Positions 1 to 7,887 are shown, numbered from the stretch's first letter. The stretch is DNA of 34,952 nucleotides from Candidatus Woesearchaeota archaeon (GCA_018302605.1 JAGVZN010000031.1:1-34952), one strand, 5' to 3'. Program-made: numbers and translations. The notes: a model not told the origin generated them from the sequence alone.

Positions 1-129
1 CCGTGGCGAAAACAAGTTGCGTTTAAGGTCGCAGAACCGGCCATTTGATCTGATCGTTTTCGCACCTGTTCCAGCATATCGCTTCTCACGGTCAATCTTA
101 GGCCAGGCGGACGACTTTTTCTACAGAGC
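1..129. repeat. Family A palindromic element, diverged right-hand part, cut by window edge
   Basis: Bases 102-129 (from GGCCAGGCGG through CTTTTTCTACAGAGC) match the right terminus of the two full 151-bp family A elements at 13681-13831 and 14544-14694. The match extends leftward, more weakly, to about base 80. If this copy were full length it would begin about 20 bases before the window. No gene is convincing in bases 1-248; the short reading frame at 17-205 lies mostly over this repeat. Confidence 0.6.
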
Positions 130-219
130 CTTTCCGTTCAGCCATCAAGCTATGCTAAAAGTCGGCTGCTTTATAAATCTTAGGAGGATAACCACTCATA
201 AGTAACAAAGAGGATAACA

Positions 220-228
220 TTTATAAAG
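220..228 (+). promoter_or_regulatory. TATA box of LysM/M15 gene
   Basis: TTTATAAAG is centred about 25 nt before the ATG at 249, the same spacing seen at most other genes here. This favours 249 rather than the upstream in-frame ATG at 231, which lies only a few bases after the TATA box. Confidence 0.6.
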
Positions 229-248
229 TAATGGGGATTTGTGGGGCT

Positions 249-1349
249 ATGACTTTACATTTACCAATGAATCGCCCTGCCCAATTGCTCGTTTTAGGTG
301 TTGCCGCGTATATAGCACTCGCTCCCACTGCGCTTCAAGCGGAAGACCTTTCCCATGACCGCGGAGTGTATACAGTTCAATATGCCGGACCGCGTCGCCA
401 AAAACTAGAAGAGATCAGTGATCTCGTCAGGATCCCGGCACAAGAAATCTATGCTTGCAATCCCTCGCTGCGCGGGAAAAAAAGACTTACCGCGGGAGAA
501 AAAGTCCACGTCGCCGCGGTCTATCGAGTGGAAAAAAGCGATTCTTTAGGGAAGATTGCGGAAAAATCCGGCGCAAGCCTGTCGGAAGTTCTGCTGTATA
601 ATCCCCATGTTCCAAATCACGACCGAATCTATCCAGGTCAAGTATTATACGTTCCCTGTGGCCGCCGGTCATCCTCCGTGCATAAAGAAAGAGAGCATCG
701 TGAGGAAGATCTTCCTCGCCGGAGTACACGCAGACGAGAGCCGCGAAAGACCATTCGTTTCCCCAGTGGGTTAGAGCTGAAGATTATCACTGATCCTGAT
801 TTGGTCGGCGGATCTTTTTGTGATCACTACAATGGGCAAAGTGTGCAAGGAAGGCGATTAATCCATCAGCGCTGTGAATTTTACGATCCAAATAACGGAG
901 GTGTGGCGCTGTTAGAAGTACCGCGAGCCGATCTGGGAAAAAGAATTTCAGAACATTTCACCCTCGCTGAATTTGCGATCATCCGTGATACGCGTTGGGC
1001 AAATCCGCGCCACGTCCAGACGTGGAATGGTGATCAATATACACAATATCTCCGGCTGGATCCAGAAATTATCACAAAACTGGAAGAATTAAGAAGAAAG
1101 ATAAAACAACCGCTCGCCATCAATTCCGGGTACCGTTCTTTTGGCTATAACAACGATCTTTATCGGCTCGGTTATCGGAAACGACCGACAAAAAGCCGGC
1201 ATACGAGCGGCGATGCTGTTGATGTTGCTCTCCCTTATCGTATAATTGCCCGTGATGCCGAGCGTGTTTTTAAAAATGGCGGCATCGGCAAAGGACGAAG
1301 CTTTACTCATGTCGATACGCGCGGCAGGAAAGCGCGCTGGAGATATTAG
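249..1349 (+). CDS. Secreted LysM-domain, M15-type (YcbK/DUF882-like) peptidase
   Basis: Predicted exported cell-wall or glycan-active metallopeptidase. After a signal peptide (hydrophobic stretch LLVLGVAAYIALAPTALQA, residues about 13-31) come two LysM-like repeats at about residues 40-85 and 88-131, then a basic Arg-rich linker and a C-terminal domain of about 130 residues. That domain has the M15/YcbK pattern INSGYRS, SRHTSGDAVD (His318 and Asp325 as metal ligands) and FTHVDTRG (His354, third ligand). Known M15 relatives cleave D-Ala-containing or L-Ala-D-Glu peptide bonds in peptidoglycan; archaea lack standard murein, so the substrate is open (a bacterial partner's wall or an own glycan). 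The start at 249 is chosen from the TATA spacing; 231 and 267 are alternatives. One base separates its stop from the next ATG, so the pair is probably co-transcribed. Confidence 0.8.
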   Translation: MTLHLPMNRPAQLLVLGVAAYIALAPTALQAEDLSHDRGVYTVQYAGPRRQKLEEISDLVRIPAQEIYACNPSLRGKKRLTAGEKVHVAAVYRVEKSDSLGKIAEKSGASLSEVLLYNPHVPNHDRIYPGQVLYVPCGRRSSSVHKEREHREEDLPRRSTRRREPRKTIRFPSGLELKIITDPDLVGGSFCDHYNGQSVQGRRLIHQRCEFYDPNNGGVALLEVPRADLGKRISEHFTLAEFAIIRDTRWANPRHVQTWNGDQYTQYLRLDPEIITKLEELRRKIKQPLAINSGYRSFGYNNDLYRLGYRKRPTKSRHTSGDAVDVALPYRIIARDAERVFKNGGIGKGRSFTHVDTRGRKARWRY

Positions 1350-1350
1350 C

Positions 1351-2112
1351 ATGGCACTGCATACATTTGAAACAGATACTGCCCGATATTATTTAGGATT
1401 GGGCAATCACGGGGAATCAAGCGCCCCTCTTTTTGCAGACGTGGATATCAGTAGTTTGGATTTTATGGTGTTGGAACGGATGGGAATGGTAGTTCCTGAG
1501 CAATTGTTTGATGATCCACAATATAGCGAGATCACTCGCCAACTCCGTGCCGAAGCTGTTCCGTTGTATAGTGTTGATTACGATACGGGAGAGGGAACTT
1601 CTGATCTGCTCTTTCTATCAACGATGGCAGTAGGCCTTGGCACTATGGCTGTAGGAATCTCAGAGATCATTGCGGGAGAGTACGGGGAGGGCAGCGCTCT
1701 CGTTGGCGGTGGCAGCCTTCCCGCATCGGTGCTCTATCATCTTTCCCGAGGTTCTGCTCTTGCAGAGATGCCGCGACGCTGTCATTCTCTGGTTCTCAAT
1801 TCTCTGTGGACATCACTTATGCCCATTCCCCTCGTCGGCTTCCGTGATGCTGTTGCCGCCAAAAAAATTGGTGAATATCTTGTCCCAAAACACCGTCATG
1901 AGGATGGCTCCAAGGTGCAGGTCGGCATTCTGTATGGCCTCTTTCATTCTGGCATTGAAACGAAATTACAATCTCCCTGGCTGGCAGATGCCACACTCTG
2001 GCTCTATCATGATCTTTTTGGCTATGGCGATACCGCAGAATTAAACCAGATCCAAGAACTCGTGCCGGGAAAAGAGCAATTTACGATTCATGATTGCGGA
2101 TTATTCAAATAA
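1351..2112 (+). CDS. Putative membrane protein, weakly TraB/PrgY-like
   Basis: 253 residues starting one base after the upstream stop, so translation is likely coupled to the LysM/M15 gene. An earlier in-frame ATG at 1246 would overlap that gene by 100 bases and is not preferred. The N-terminus (YYLGLGNHGESS, then FMVLERMG) and the later GILYGLFHSGIE recall the spaced Gly/His/Glu blocks of TraB/PrgY/GumN proteins, but similarity is weak and I would not name a function. Two moderately hydrophobic segments at about residues 90-112 and 148-168 suggest membrane association. It converges with the helicase gene, with 7 bases between the stop codons. Confidence 0.55.
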   Translation: MALHTFETDTARYYLGLGNHGESSAPLFADVDISSLDFMVLERMGMVVPEQLFDDPQYSEITRQLRAEAVPLYSVDYDTGEGTSDLLFLSTMAVGLGTMAVGISEIIAGEYGEGSALVGGGSLPASVLYHLSRGSALAEMPRRCHSLVLNSLWTSLMPIPLVGFRDAVAAKKIGEYLVPKHRHEDGSKVQVGILYGLFHSGIETKLQSPWLADATLWLYHDLFGYGDTAELNQIQELVPGKEQFTIHDCGLFK

Positions 2113-2119
2113 AAACATC

Positions 2120-4993
2120 TCACTTCTCAATCAAGCCTAACACCAATTCTTTCAGCTCTGCCGGCCACTCCGCTTCAATTTCTGCTTTACGCTTCCGGCA
2201 TTCCTGCACAACATCATGGCGCATACTGCCATCATCCACCAATTTTACCAATTCTTCTTTGGCATAGACCGGAACATGCTGGAGGTTCCAGACCTGCATC
2301 TTCAATTTCTCTTTATACAGATCTTTCTCTTCGACCTGCTTGCGCTGTGCGTCTTCCCAAAACGTCTGGTATGAAAATTCTTTCTGTTTCTCTTTCACTT
2401 TTTTCTTGCCGTCTTTTAAGGCAATCGTTGCCAGGACCTGCTGGTGCATCCGCCGCAGGAATTCATGCTTGTCCTCGATGCGGATAACATCGCTGTAGCC
2501 GGCGGCGATCAGGTCAAAAGCAAATGGGCTGGGTGTCGCTGTGCGCACTTCTTTCAGTGCGATTTTCCCGGACTTTACCAGATCGATGATCTCTTGCGTA
2601 TGTTCATAATCCATGACGTCTTCTAGTACTTCTCGGCGTGCTTCCTTCAGGATGGGAAAAGTATTGCTGATCCTCTTGACGGCATTGAATAAAATCATAC
2701 TGCCGATCTGCATCCGGCCGGCCTGTTTTGTGCGCCCCATGTAATTGCGCAGGATCATCAGTGAACGCGCCGCGCAATGCCTGAACCGTCGTTTCAATGC
2801 CTCACTGCGTTCGATCGCCTGTTCCAAGATGTCGTGCAAATTTTCTTTTTTGAGCAATTCCATCGCCCGCAACGGATTGAACGGCTTCTCCGCCGCCAGA
2901 TAGAAAGCATTATCGGTAATACCTACTTCCACATCTCGATGCTGTGATTTGCCGATGACAAAGGCTAAAGCCCGGGAAAGACAATCATTTACCCGCCGTC
3001 CGAACAAAGTATGGAAGATAATATATGTCCGTCCTTTTTCGGTATATTGTTCGACAACGATTTGCTTATCGGAAGGGATTAAACTAAACTGATATTGCTC
3101 GGCAAAATAACCGTGGATGCTTTCCGCCGCTTTTTCATCGACGTAGAGGAAATCATGGATGAACTGGATGATCTCTTCCTTGCTCTTCTTGCTGGTAAAG
3201 CGTTCATTCATCAATCTCCGAAACCGGCTGATCTCCAGCGCCAGGTCAAATGATAACGGGAGCATCTCCGAAAACCAGCTGGGGACAGTCGGCGGCCGGT
3301 TGACTGATGCGGTTACTTGGGCCGTCATCCCCCGGGAAAATTTGAACATATAAACATTCCCCCCGAGAACAAACGCATCGCCCGGCTGTAATTTTTCCAG
3401 AAATCCCTCATCGATCATGCCGATAATCTGGTCGCCGATCTTTACCGTGACATAACTCTCTTCGGGGATCGTGCCGATATTGGTCATGTAGATGATCCGC
3501 GCCATTTTTCCTCTTTTTCCGATATTGCCCGTTTTCTCGTCGTACCAAATGCGGGCGTAGACATGGCGCTCTTCCAGACTGGCATACTGGCCGGAAAGAT
3601 ATTTGATCAGCTCAAAGAAATCTTCCCAGGCAAGATCGCGGTAGCAATAACTCCTCTTGATCAAATGGAATAGTTCGTAGACATTGATCACTTCATCAAT
3701 GGCGATCCCATAAATGTGCTGGGCCAAGACATCAAGTGCATTTTGCGGGATATGCACCCGATCGATTTTTTTTTCGATTGCCGATTTGAGCAGCAGTGAA
3801 CATTCCACTAAATCATCGCGATCCATGACGATAACTCTTGCTTTCACGGTCGAGTGAAGCTGGTGCCCGGCTCTTCCTGCCCGCTGCAGAAAACGGGCGA
3901 CAGATTTTGGGGAACCCAAACAGATGACCAGATCAACATATCCAATATCGATCCCCAATTCCAATGATGTAGAAGAAACGACGACTTTCAATTTACCATC
4001 GCGCAGGTCTTGTTCCGTCGTTAAGCGATTACCCTTGCTCAGACTGCCGTGATGCGCAGAAATATTATCTGCTTTGTAGGATTGAGGGAAAATATTCTTC
4101 AGATTGTGGACGACACGTTCTGTCGCGCTGCGCGTGTTGGTAAAAATAAGTGTTGTCTTATGTTCTTGGATTAACTCATGCATCAGGTCGTACATCTTGC
4201 GGTGCATGAGCATGTATTCCACGTCGACCAGGCTGGAGGCCGGGCTTAAAACCTGGAGATCCATGGACTTGAGAAATCGGACATCGACAATGCCGCAATC
4301 CCGATCGCTATTGCCGTTATTTCCTACCAGATAGCGGGCGATCTCTTCCAGCGGCGCGATCGTCGCGCTTAATCCTATTCTCATCATCCCCGGAGAAAGG
4401 CGCTGCAGCCGTTCCATGGTCAGATTGAGATGCACTCCCCGTTTGTTCTCTGCCAAAGCATGAATTTCATCGACGATCAGCCATTGAACATTCTTCAGGT
4501 GCTCGCGGAACTTCAGCGAAGAGAGCATGATCGCCAACGATTCGGGGGTGGTAATCAAGATGTGCGGCGGATTCTTCAGCATCCTGGCTTTTTCTGTTGC
4601 CGTCGTGTCGCCCGTCCGGACTCCGAGACGGATACCCAAAGGGACGCCAATTTGCTGTTCCATCTCTTGCAGCGGTTTCAGCAGATTATGCTGGATATCA
4701 TAATTTAAGGCTTTCAGCGGCGAAACATAAACGCAATAAATCTTATCTTCCAGCGCTTTCTGCTGTGATGAATCGACAAGTTCGTTAAGGATCGACAGAA
4801 AAGCAGTCAATGTCTTTCCACTGCCTGTCGGCGCGGAGATAAGTACATTCTTACGCATATGGATTTCCATCACGCCATAAAGCTGCGGCTGGGAGAATTC
4901 TTTAAACTTGGAGAAAAACCATTTAAGTACAAAAGGATGAAGCACGGCTTTTAAGTGCAAAGGATCGTGCGGTTCAGTAATCGTCTGGATCAT
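2120..4993 (-). CDS. lhr: Lhr-family ATP-dependent DEAD/DEAH-box helicase
   Basis: 957 residues, normal length for archaeal Lhr core helicases, which unwind DNA or RNA-DNA hybrids during repair. Seen in order: Q-like region near QPQLYG, Walker A APTGSGKT (54-61), TPES (about 149-152), DEIH Walker B (175-178), SAT motif III (209-211), motif V region SSTSLELGIDIG (about 345-356) and motif VI RAGRAGH (about 380). The long C-terminal part matches the Lhr winged-helix and accessory region. The frame is intact. A TATA box sits 25 nt before the ATG, so a leaderless message is expected. Its promoter segment is repeated about 210 bp upstream, on the other side of a palindromic element. Confidence 0.93.
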   Translation of the reverse strand: MIQTITEPHDPLHLKAVLHPFVLKWFFSKFKEFSQPQLYGVMEIHMRKNVLISAPTGSGKTLTAFLSILNELVDSSQQKALEDKIYCVYVSPLKALNYDIQHNLLKPLQEMEQQIGVPLGIRLGVRTGDTTATEKARMLKNPPHILITTPESLAIMLSSLKFREHLKNVQWLIVDEIHALAENKRGVHLNLTMERLQRLSPGMMRIGLSATIAPLEEIARYLVGNNGNSDRDCGIVDVRFLKSMDLQVLSPASSLVDVEYMLMHRKMYDLMHELIQEHKTTLIFTNTRSATERVVHNLKNIFPQSYKADNISAHHGSLSKGNRLTTEQDLRDGKLKVVVSSTSLELGIDIGYVDLVICLGSPKSVARFLQRAGRAGHQLHSTVKARVIVMDRDDLVECSLLLKSAIEKKIDRVHIPQNALDVLAQHIYGIAIDEVINVYELFHLIKRSYCYRDLAWEDFFELIKYLSGQYASLEERHVYARIWYDEKTGNIGKRGKMARIIYMTNIGTIPEESYVTVKIGDQIIGMIDEGFLEKLQPGDAFVLGGNVYMFKFSRGMTAQVTASVNRPPTVPSWFSEMLPLSFDLALEISRFRRLMNERFTSKKSKEEIIQFIHDFLYVDEKAAESIHGYFAEQYQFSLIPSDKQIVVEQYTEKGRTYIIFHTLFGRRVNDCLSRALAFVIGKSQHRDVEVGITDNAFYLAAEKPFNPLRAMELLKKENLHDILEQAIERSEALKRRFRHCAARSLMILRNYMGRTKQAGRMQIGSMILFNAVKRISNTFPILKEARREVLEDVMDYEHTQEIIDLVKSGKIALKEVRTATPSPFAFDLIAAGYSDVIRIEDKHEFLRRMHQQVLATIALKDGKKKVKEKQKEFSYQTFWEDAQRKQVEEKDLYKEKLKMQVWNLQHVPVYAKEELVKLVDDGSMRHDVVQECRKRKAEIEAEWPAELKELVLGLIEK

Positions 4994-5000
4994 ATCTCTC

Positions 5001-5036
5001 TATTTTAATAGTTATTTTATAATGATTATGTTTTTA
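5001..5036. repeat. 36-bp direct repeat, left copy (lhr promoter)
   Basis: Nearly identical to 5213-5248 (a few mismatches; both contain ATTTTATAATGATTATG). The two copies flank palindromic element B. This copy supplies the lhr TATA box. Confidence 0.75.
5013..5022 (-). promoter_or_regulatory. TATA box of lhr
   Basis: On the minus strand this reads TTATAAAATA, centred 25 nt before the helicase ATG at 4993. It lies inside the left copy of a 36-bp direct repeat (5001-5036); the right copy (5213-5248) carries an equivalent TATA sequence. Confidence 0.65.
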
Positions 5037-5041
5037 GGAAT

Positions 5042-5207
5042 GTATTAAGTTAAGTCTGTGTGGGCTTGGTCAAGATGGCCTGCCGAGCGTTGCTATTGAA
5101 CTAAAAGTTAGATTCTCGCTTATCTTCGAGAATAATTCTTCTGTTCAACTGATCTCCGCTTCTGGGCGAGACGAGGCAGGCCGACCGCCCAAGCACAGAC
5201 TTAATAC
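5042..5207. mobile_element. Palindromic element B (MITE-like)
   Basis: The ends form a long imperfect inverted repeat. The left end is GTATTAAG...TCTGTGTGGGCTTGGTC...GGCCTGCC and the right end is GGCAGGCCGACCGCCCAAGC..ACAGACTTAATAC. The left arm holds an extra TTAAG and a small insertion. The 166-bp interior shows no coding potential. It is flanked by a 36-bp direct repeat that duplicates the lhr promoter. No other copy is seen in the window. Size and structure fit a non-autonomous miniature element; mobility is inferred. Confidence 0.6.
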
Positions 5208-5212
5208 CTACA

Positions 5213-5248
5213 TCTTTTAATAGCTATTTTATAATGATTATGTTTTTT
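5213..5248. repeat. 36-bp direct repeat, right copy
   Basis: Second copy of the lhr promoter segment, directly followed by half element A at 5256. It has no start codon of its own on the minus strand, so it would be a promoter firing into element B, or an inert remnant. Confidence 0.7.
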
Positions 5249-5255
5249 AATGTGT

Positions 5256-5306
5256 TCTAGAGAAAAAGTCAGCCGCCTGGCCAAGGGGTTGCCTGAGAAC
5301 TGCGAT
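5256..5306. repeat. Family A half element (one terminus only)
   Basis: GTTCTAGAGAAAAAGTCAGC and the following bases through GCCTGAGAACTGCGAT match the reverse complement of the right half of the 151-bp family A elements, including GCCGCCTGGCCAAG. The opposite half is absent, so this is a truncated or solo end. It abuts the 3' end of the 73-aa gene. Confidence 0.7.
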
Positions 5307-5312
5307 ATGTCC

Positions 5313-5534
5313 CTAAATCTGTTTATGTCCTCTTTCGAGTAGATAAGGATGGATTATTGTATAACACAGAGATACTTGGCGTGCATCCGCTAGGTCAGGA
5401 AGCTGCTGGAGTTCGGCAAAAGCACTTTCATACCAATTCCAAAAATCAGCTTCGTTCGTATAGTATTCCCGATTCCGGTGGCACATTCCCCAAGTAAGTA
5501 AAGTCACTTGGAGAATTCCGTCTTCGATGGGCAT
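5313..5534 (-). CDS. Small hypothetical protein (73 aa)
   Basis: No family recognised. The product is soluble, rich in aromatic residues (WGMCHRNREYYTNEADFWNW) and contains two cysteines. Support for a real gene is a clear TATA box (TATTTAAAT on the plus strand, 5557-5565) centred 27 nt before the ATG, matching the leaderless spacing used throughout the window. It sits alone between half element A (downstream) and element C (upstream), so it could be cargo or a remnant in a repeat-rich island. Confidence 0.5.
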   Translation of the reverse strand: MPIEDGILQVTLLTWGMCHRNREYYTNEADFWNWYESAFAELQQLPDLADARQVSLCYTIIHPYLLERGHKQI

Positions 5535-5556
5535 ATTGCTCTAAAAAATGCTTTCT

Positions 5557-5565
5557 ATTTAAATT
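5557..5565 (-). promoter_or_regulatory. TATA box of 73-aa gene
   Basis: ATTTAAATA on the minus strand, centred 27 nt upstream of the ATG at 5534. Confidence 0.55.
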
Positions 5566-5587
5566 CTTAGGTCGTAATTGATTGATT

Positions 5588-5751
5588 GTATTTGTTTAGC
5601 TGGCGGCAAGGCCAAATGGTGAGTGAGATTGATGGTTTATGCCGAAGATTAATGTGCGGAAAATGTTTTAGGCGACGGCTTATTTTGAAGCGAAAAACAC
5701 AACCAGTTTTCCGCTCTCACTCACGGCCAGCCGGAAAAGCTAAACAAATAC
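5588..5751. mobile_element. Palindromic element C (MITE-like) with 8-bp target duplication
   Basis: 164 bp bounded by perfect 14-bp terminal inverted repeats GTATTTGTTTAGCT / AGCTAAACAAATAC, with imperfect pairing continuing inward (GTGAGTGAGA against TCTCACTCAC). GATTGATT occurs directly on both sides (5580-5587 and 5752-5759), as expected of an 8-bp target site duplication. No credible protein is encoded. A solo end of the same family lies at 19987-20016. Confidence 0.75.
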
Positions 5752-5821
5752 GATTGATTTACCGTAATTGTAAACTCTTTCCGTACTCTTTTACAAAGAG
5801 ATTCTCTCTCCCTCTCTTTAC

Positions 5822-6254
5822 TTATCTTTCTGGATCCAGCGTCGGCCTTGTTCCCCACAGCTTTCGCCATTTGTCTTGGAAGTAGCCAAATGGCCGGCCG
5901 GCAACGGCTCCGATAGTCAATCCGGCGATCAATGCGGTAATCCCTTCGCGGAGTGACGTTCCTGAAACATATAATATTACAGAATAGAATGGCAGCTGAA
6001 AGCAGAAGTGGGCAGTTGTATCAACGATCAATTTCTTTGTTGCAGAACTTGTGGGATCAGTTTTCCAAGAGTCAGCCCAATATTGGCGAAAGAGGCCGTA
6101 GGGCCGGGCAACAAATAAAGCTATATTCTGTCGTTGCCATAAGAGGAGTCCAATATAACCAGGAAGACGTGGTATCAACCACATATTCTTTAAAACGGAC
6201 AGAAGGCTTTTTCTCGTTAGCTATAATCTTTTCCAGATTATCGTCGTTATTCAT
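5822..6254 (-). pseudogene. alaE: AlaE-like L-alanine exporter, frameshifted and internally deleted
   Basis: Two overlapping minus-strand frames together resemble the four-helix inner-membrane alanine exporter AlaE. The N-terminal frame (ATG at 6254) gives FKEYVVDTTSSWLYWTP, like the AlaE start ADTFAMVVY. The second frame, reaching the stop at 5822, gives ARPYGLFRQYWAD, then VDTTAHFCFQLPFYSVILYV and GRPFGYFQDKWRKLW, matching the C-terminal half including the PYG and GYFLDxxRRLF blocks. About 20 residues between helix 1 and PYG are missing in addition to the frame change, so a real deletion is more likely than a single base error. It lies 36 bp downstream of the 86-aa membrane gene and probably shares its transcript. 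Confidence 0.65.
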
Positions 6255-6290
6255 TCCTCCTCGTTTTCCCCGACGCCCGGCCGCAAATCG

Positions 6291-6551
6291 TCACCTCCTC
6301 TTTCCCCAATTCCACCGGACTTTTCCTTCTGTCCGGCGAAGAGAGAAATAAATAAATGCAACAATTAAGAGTATGAAGTCCAGAAGATAATTGACAAAAT
6401 CATTTCGTGACATCAATTCTGGTTGAAAAAGATGATTTAAGTTGCCTGAGACTAAGATCAGTGAGATAAAAATGAGCGTGACCAGCCAGCCTTCCCAGCT
6501 GATTGGAACAAGACCCCAGCCATGGGATTTAGGAACGAACCATTTCTTCAT
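6291..6551 (-). CDS. Small two-helix membrane protein (86 aa)
   Basis: The N-terminus WFVPKSHGWGLVPISWEGW, followed by a hydrophobic helix, a loop, a second helix (LLDFILLIVAFIYFSL) and a basic tail ending RWNWGKRR, resembles a small uncharacterised membrane family common in CPR bacteria and DPANN archaea (pattern W-F-x-x-K-x-x-G-W-G near the N-terminus). The function is unknown. A TATA box centred 27 nt before the ATG gives a leaderless message, and the AlaE-like remnant follows on the same strand. Confidence 0.7.
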   Translation of the reverse strand: MKKWFVPKSHGWGLVPISWEGWLVTLIFISLILVSGNLNHLFQPELMSRNDFVNYLLDFILLIVAFIYFSLRRTEGKVRWNWGKRR

Positions 6552-6573
6552 CTGACACCGATGGTCTTGTTAT

Positions 6574-6582
6574 TATTTAAAT
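6574..6582 (-). promoter_or_regulatory. TATA box of 86-aa membrane gene
   Basis: ATTTAAATA on the minus strand, centred 27 nt before the ATG at 6551. It lies just past the deoxyhypusine synthase stop, in a gap of about 30 bp. Confidence 0.6.
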
Positions 6583-6583
6583 C

Positions 6584-7618
6584 CTACTCCTCAATTTGAC
6601 TACCGTTGTCTTCCACAAATGCTCCCGCCACCAGCAGCGGAAAGGCAATCGTCGCATCACAATGAACTTTGACCTGCGGTGCATTGGCCTTCACTTTTCC
6701 CCAGCTGATCGCTTCTTCCACGCGCGCACCGGAATCGGAGCCGTCAAACTCTTGAGCCGTATTAATATACACGACGTAATCAAAGCCTTCTTTAAAGATA
6801 TTTGCATTGAGCGCAAAATGCTTGCTGATCCCTCCACCTAACAATATTCCCCCCGTTTTCTCGCTGTTCAACACGAGATCAACGATCAGCTTCATCTCTT
6901 TGCTCACGTCAAGCAGGAAGTCTGGATGGCTTTGCTTGAAAAAGTAGATCAAATCTCCTAACGAGCCATCAATCAATCCCGGACAGAAAACCGGAATATT
7001 ATTCTTCGCCGCCCAATAGAGGATGGAACTCTGATCATTAACGGCTAATCCCAATTCTCGGATGAATTCGCTGGGGCAGAAGACTTTCCCCATTTCTTTT
7101 TGCAGGGCATAGATTTTCCCAAAAAATCCCTGCATGAACTGCTCAAAGTAGGCAAAGCGGTCGTTCGGCACGAAGATATTTCCCGTCCGATTAATTCCGC
7201 TGTCAAAAAGCATCTTCCCGGGAACGTCAAATTGACCAAGGACAAATGGCTTGAGGCATTTGATAATGTCCTCTTCAATCCCGCCGGCGGAAGTTACCAG
7301 GACCTGGACTTTTTTGTGCTTGACGAGATACTTGATAATTTCACGGTTGCCGGAGCTGACTTGATTGGACGTATAGCTTAAGAAAATTGTCACTTTTTCC
7401 CGCTGCATGGCTTTGGCAATCTCTATGCCCTGCGCGAGATTCGTCGCTTGGAATCCGCTTCCGGCAAAAGCTTTGATCAGACCGGGGAGATGCAGCCCTT
7501 GCTCAAAATCGTAGCCGGTGATCGGTGGATATCCTTCTAACGTAAGGCATTTCTGCGGGGCATACTGATGGTGCTGTTCTTTTGTTTTCTGTGAATGTTT
7601 TGAATTTTTGGTGGTCAT
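6584..7618 (-). CDS. dys: Deoxyhypusine synthase
   Basis: 344 residues. Transfers the aminobutyl group of spermidine to a lysine of archaeal IF5A, the first step of hypusine formation; NAD-dependent, cytosolic homotetramer in known members. Diagnostic blocks near the C-terminus are LLGGGISKHFALNANIFKEG, NTAQEFDGSDSGARVEEAIS and SWGKVK, where Lys308 corresponds to the lysine that carries the enzyme-imine intermediate. FPLLVAGAF follows as in the family. A Shine-Dalgarno-like GAGG lies 8 nt before the ATG and a weaker AT-rich box (7643-7651) about 29 nt upstream. Monocistronic. Its substrate aIF5A is not in the window. Confidence 0.93.
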   Translation of the reverse strand: MTTKNSKHSQKTKEQHHQYAPQKCLTLEGYPPITGYDFEQGLHLPGLIKAFAGSGFQATNLAQGIEIAKAMQREKVTIFLSYTSNQVSSGNREIIKYLVKHKKVQVLVTSAGGIEEDIIKCLKPFVLGQFDVPGKMLFDSGINRTGNIFVPNDRFAYFEQFMQGFFGKIYALQKEMGKVFCPSEFIRELGLAVNDQSSILYWAAKNNIPVFCPGLIDGSLGDLIYFFKQSHPDFLLDVSKEMKLIVDLVLNSEKTGGILLGGGISKHFALNANIFKEGFDYVVYINTAQEFDGSDSGARVEEAISWGKVKANAPQVKVHCDATIAFPLLVAGAFVEDNGSQIEE

Positions 7619-7781
7619 GGTTATTCCTCGTTATTGTTTGTTGATTAAAAATGAAAGTGTTGAATATACTGCTGATAAATCTAGGTCTGAGAAGTCTTTA
7701 ACTGCCGGCTTTACGCACTGAATCCATATTTACCCTAATATTGAACGCCATTTTTAAAATTATCTGCATATTTTGTGATTT

Positions 7782-7836
7782 CTTGCTGGGTCACATACCC
7801 CGCAGCTTGCTGCGATTAATCTTGTGATCCAGCAAG
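7782..7836. repeat. Nested palindrome P1 (REP-like)
   Basis: Outer stem CTTGCTGGGTCAC / GTGATCCAGCAAG (7782-7794 with 7824-7836) encloses an inner perfect hairpin CGCAGC-TT-GCTGCG (7801-7814). The core CATACCCCGCAGCTTGCTGCG recurs, with one compensated base-pair change, in P2 45 bp away. Confidence 0.7.
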
Positions 7837-7840
7837 GACC

Positions 7841-7887
7841 AAAAACCCACTAACTCATACCCCACAGCTTGCTGTGGTTGGGTTTTT
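7841..7887. repeat. Nested palindrome P2 (REP-like)
   Basis: Outer stem AAAAACCCA / TGGGTTTTT (7841-7849 with 7879-7887) encloses CCACAGC-TT-GCTGTGG (7862-7877). The core CATACCCCACAGCTTGCTGTG parallels P1 with a compensatory G-C to A-T pair, which argues for selection on, or copying of, the hairpin. A T-run follows the stem, so it could also act as a terminator. The rest of the 7619-8003 gap holds a short palindrome TAGTCAATGACTA (7917-7929) and GGCTGACTTTTTC, a scrap resembling a family A end. Confidence 0.65.

Noticed and set aside
17-205. 62-residue frame at the left edge
   Set aside because: It overlaps a family A repeat terminus, has no promoter signal and low-complexity composition.
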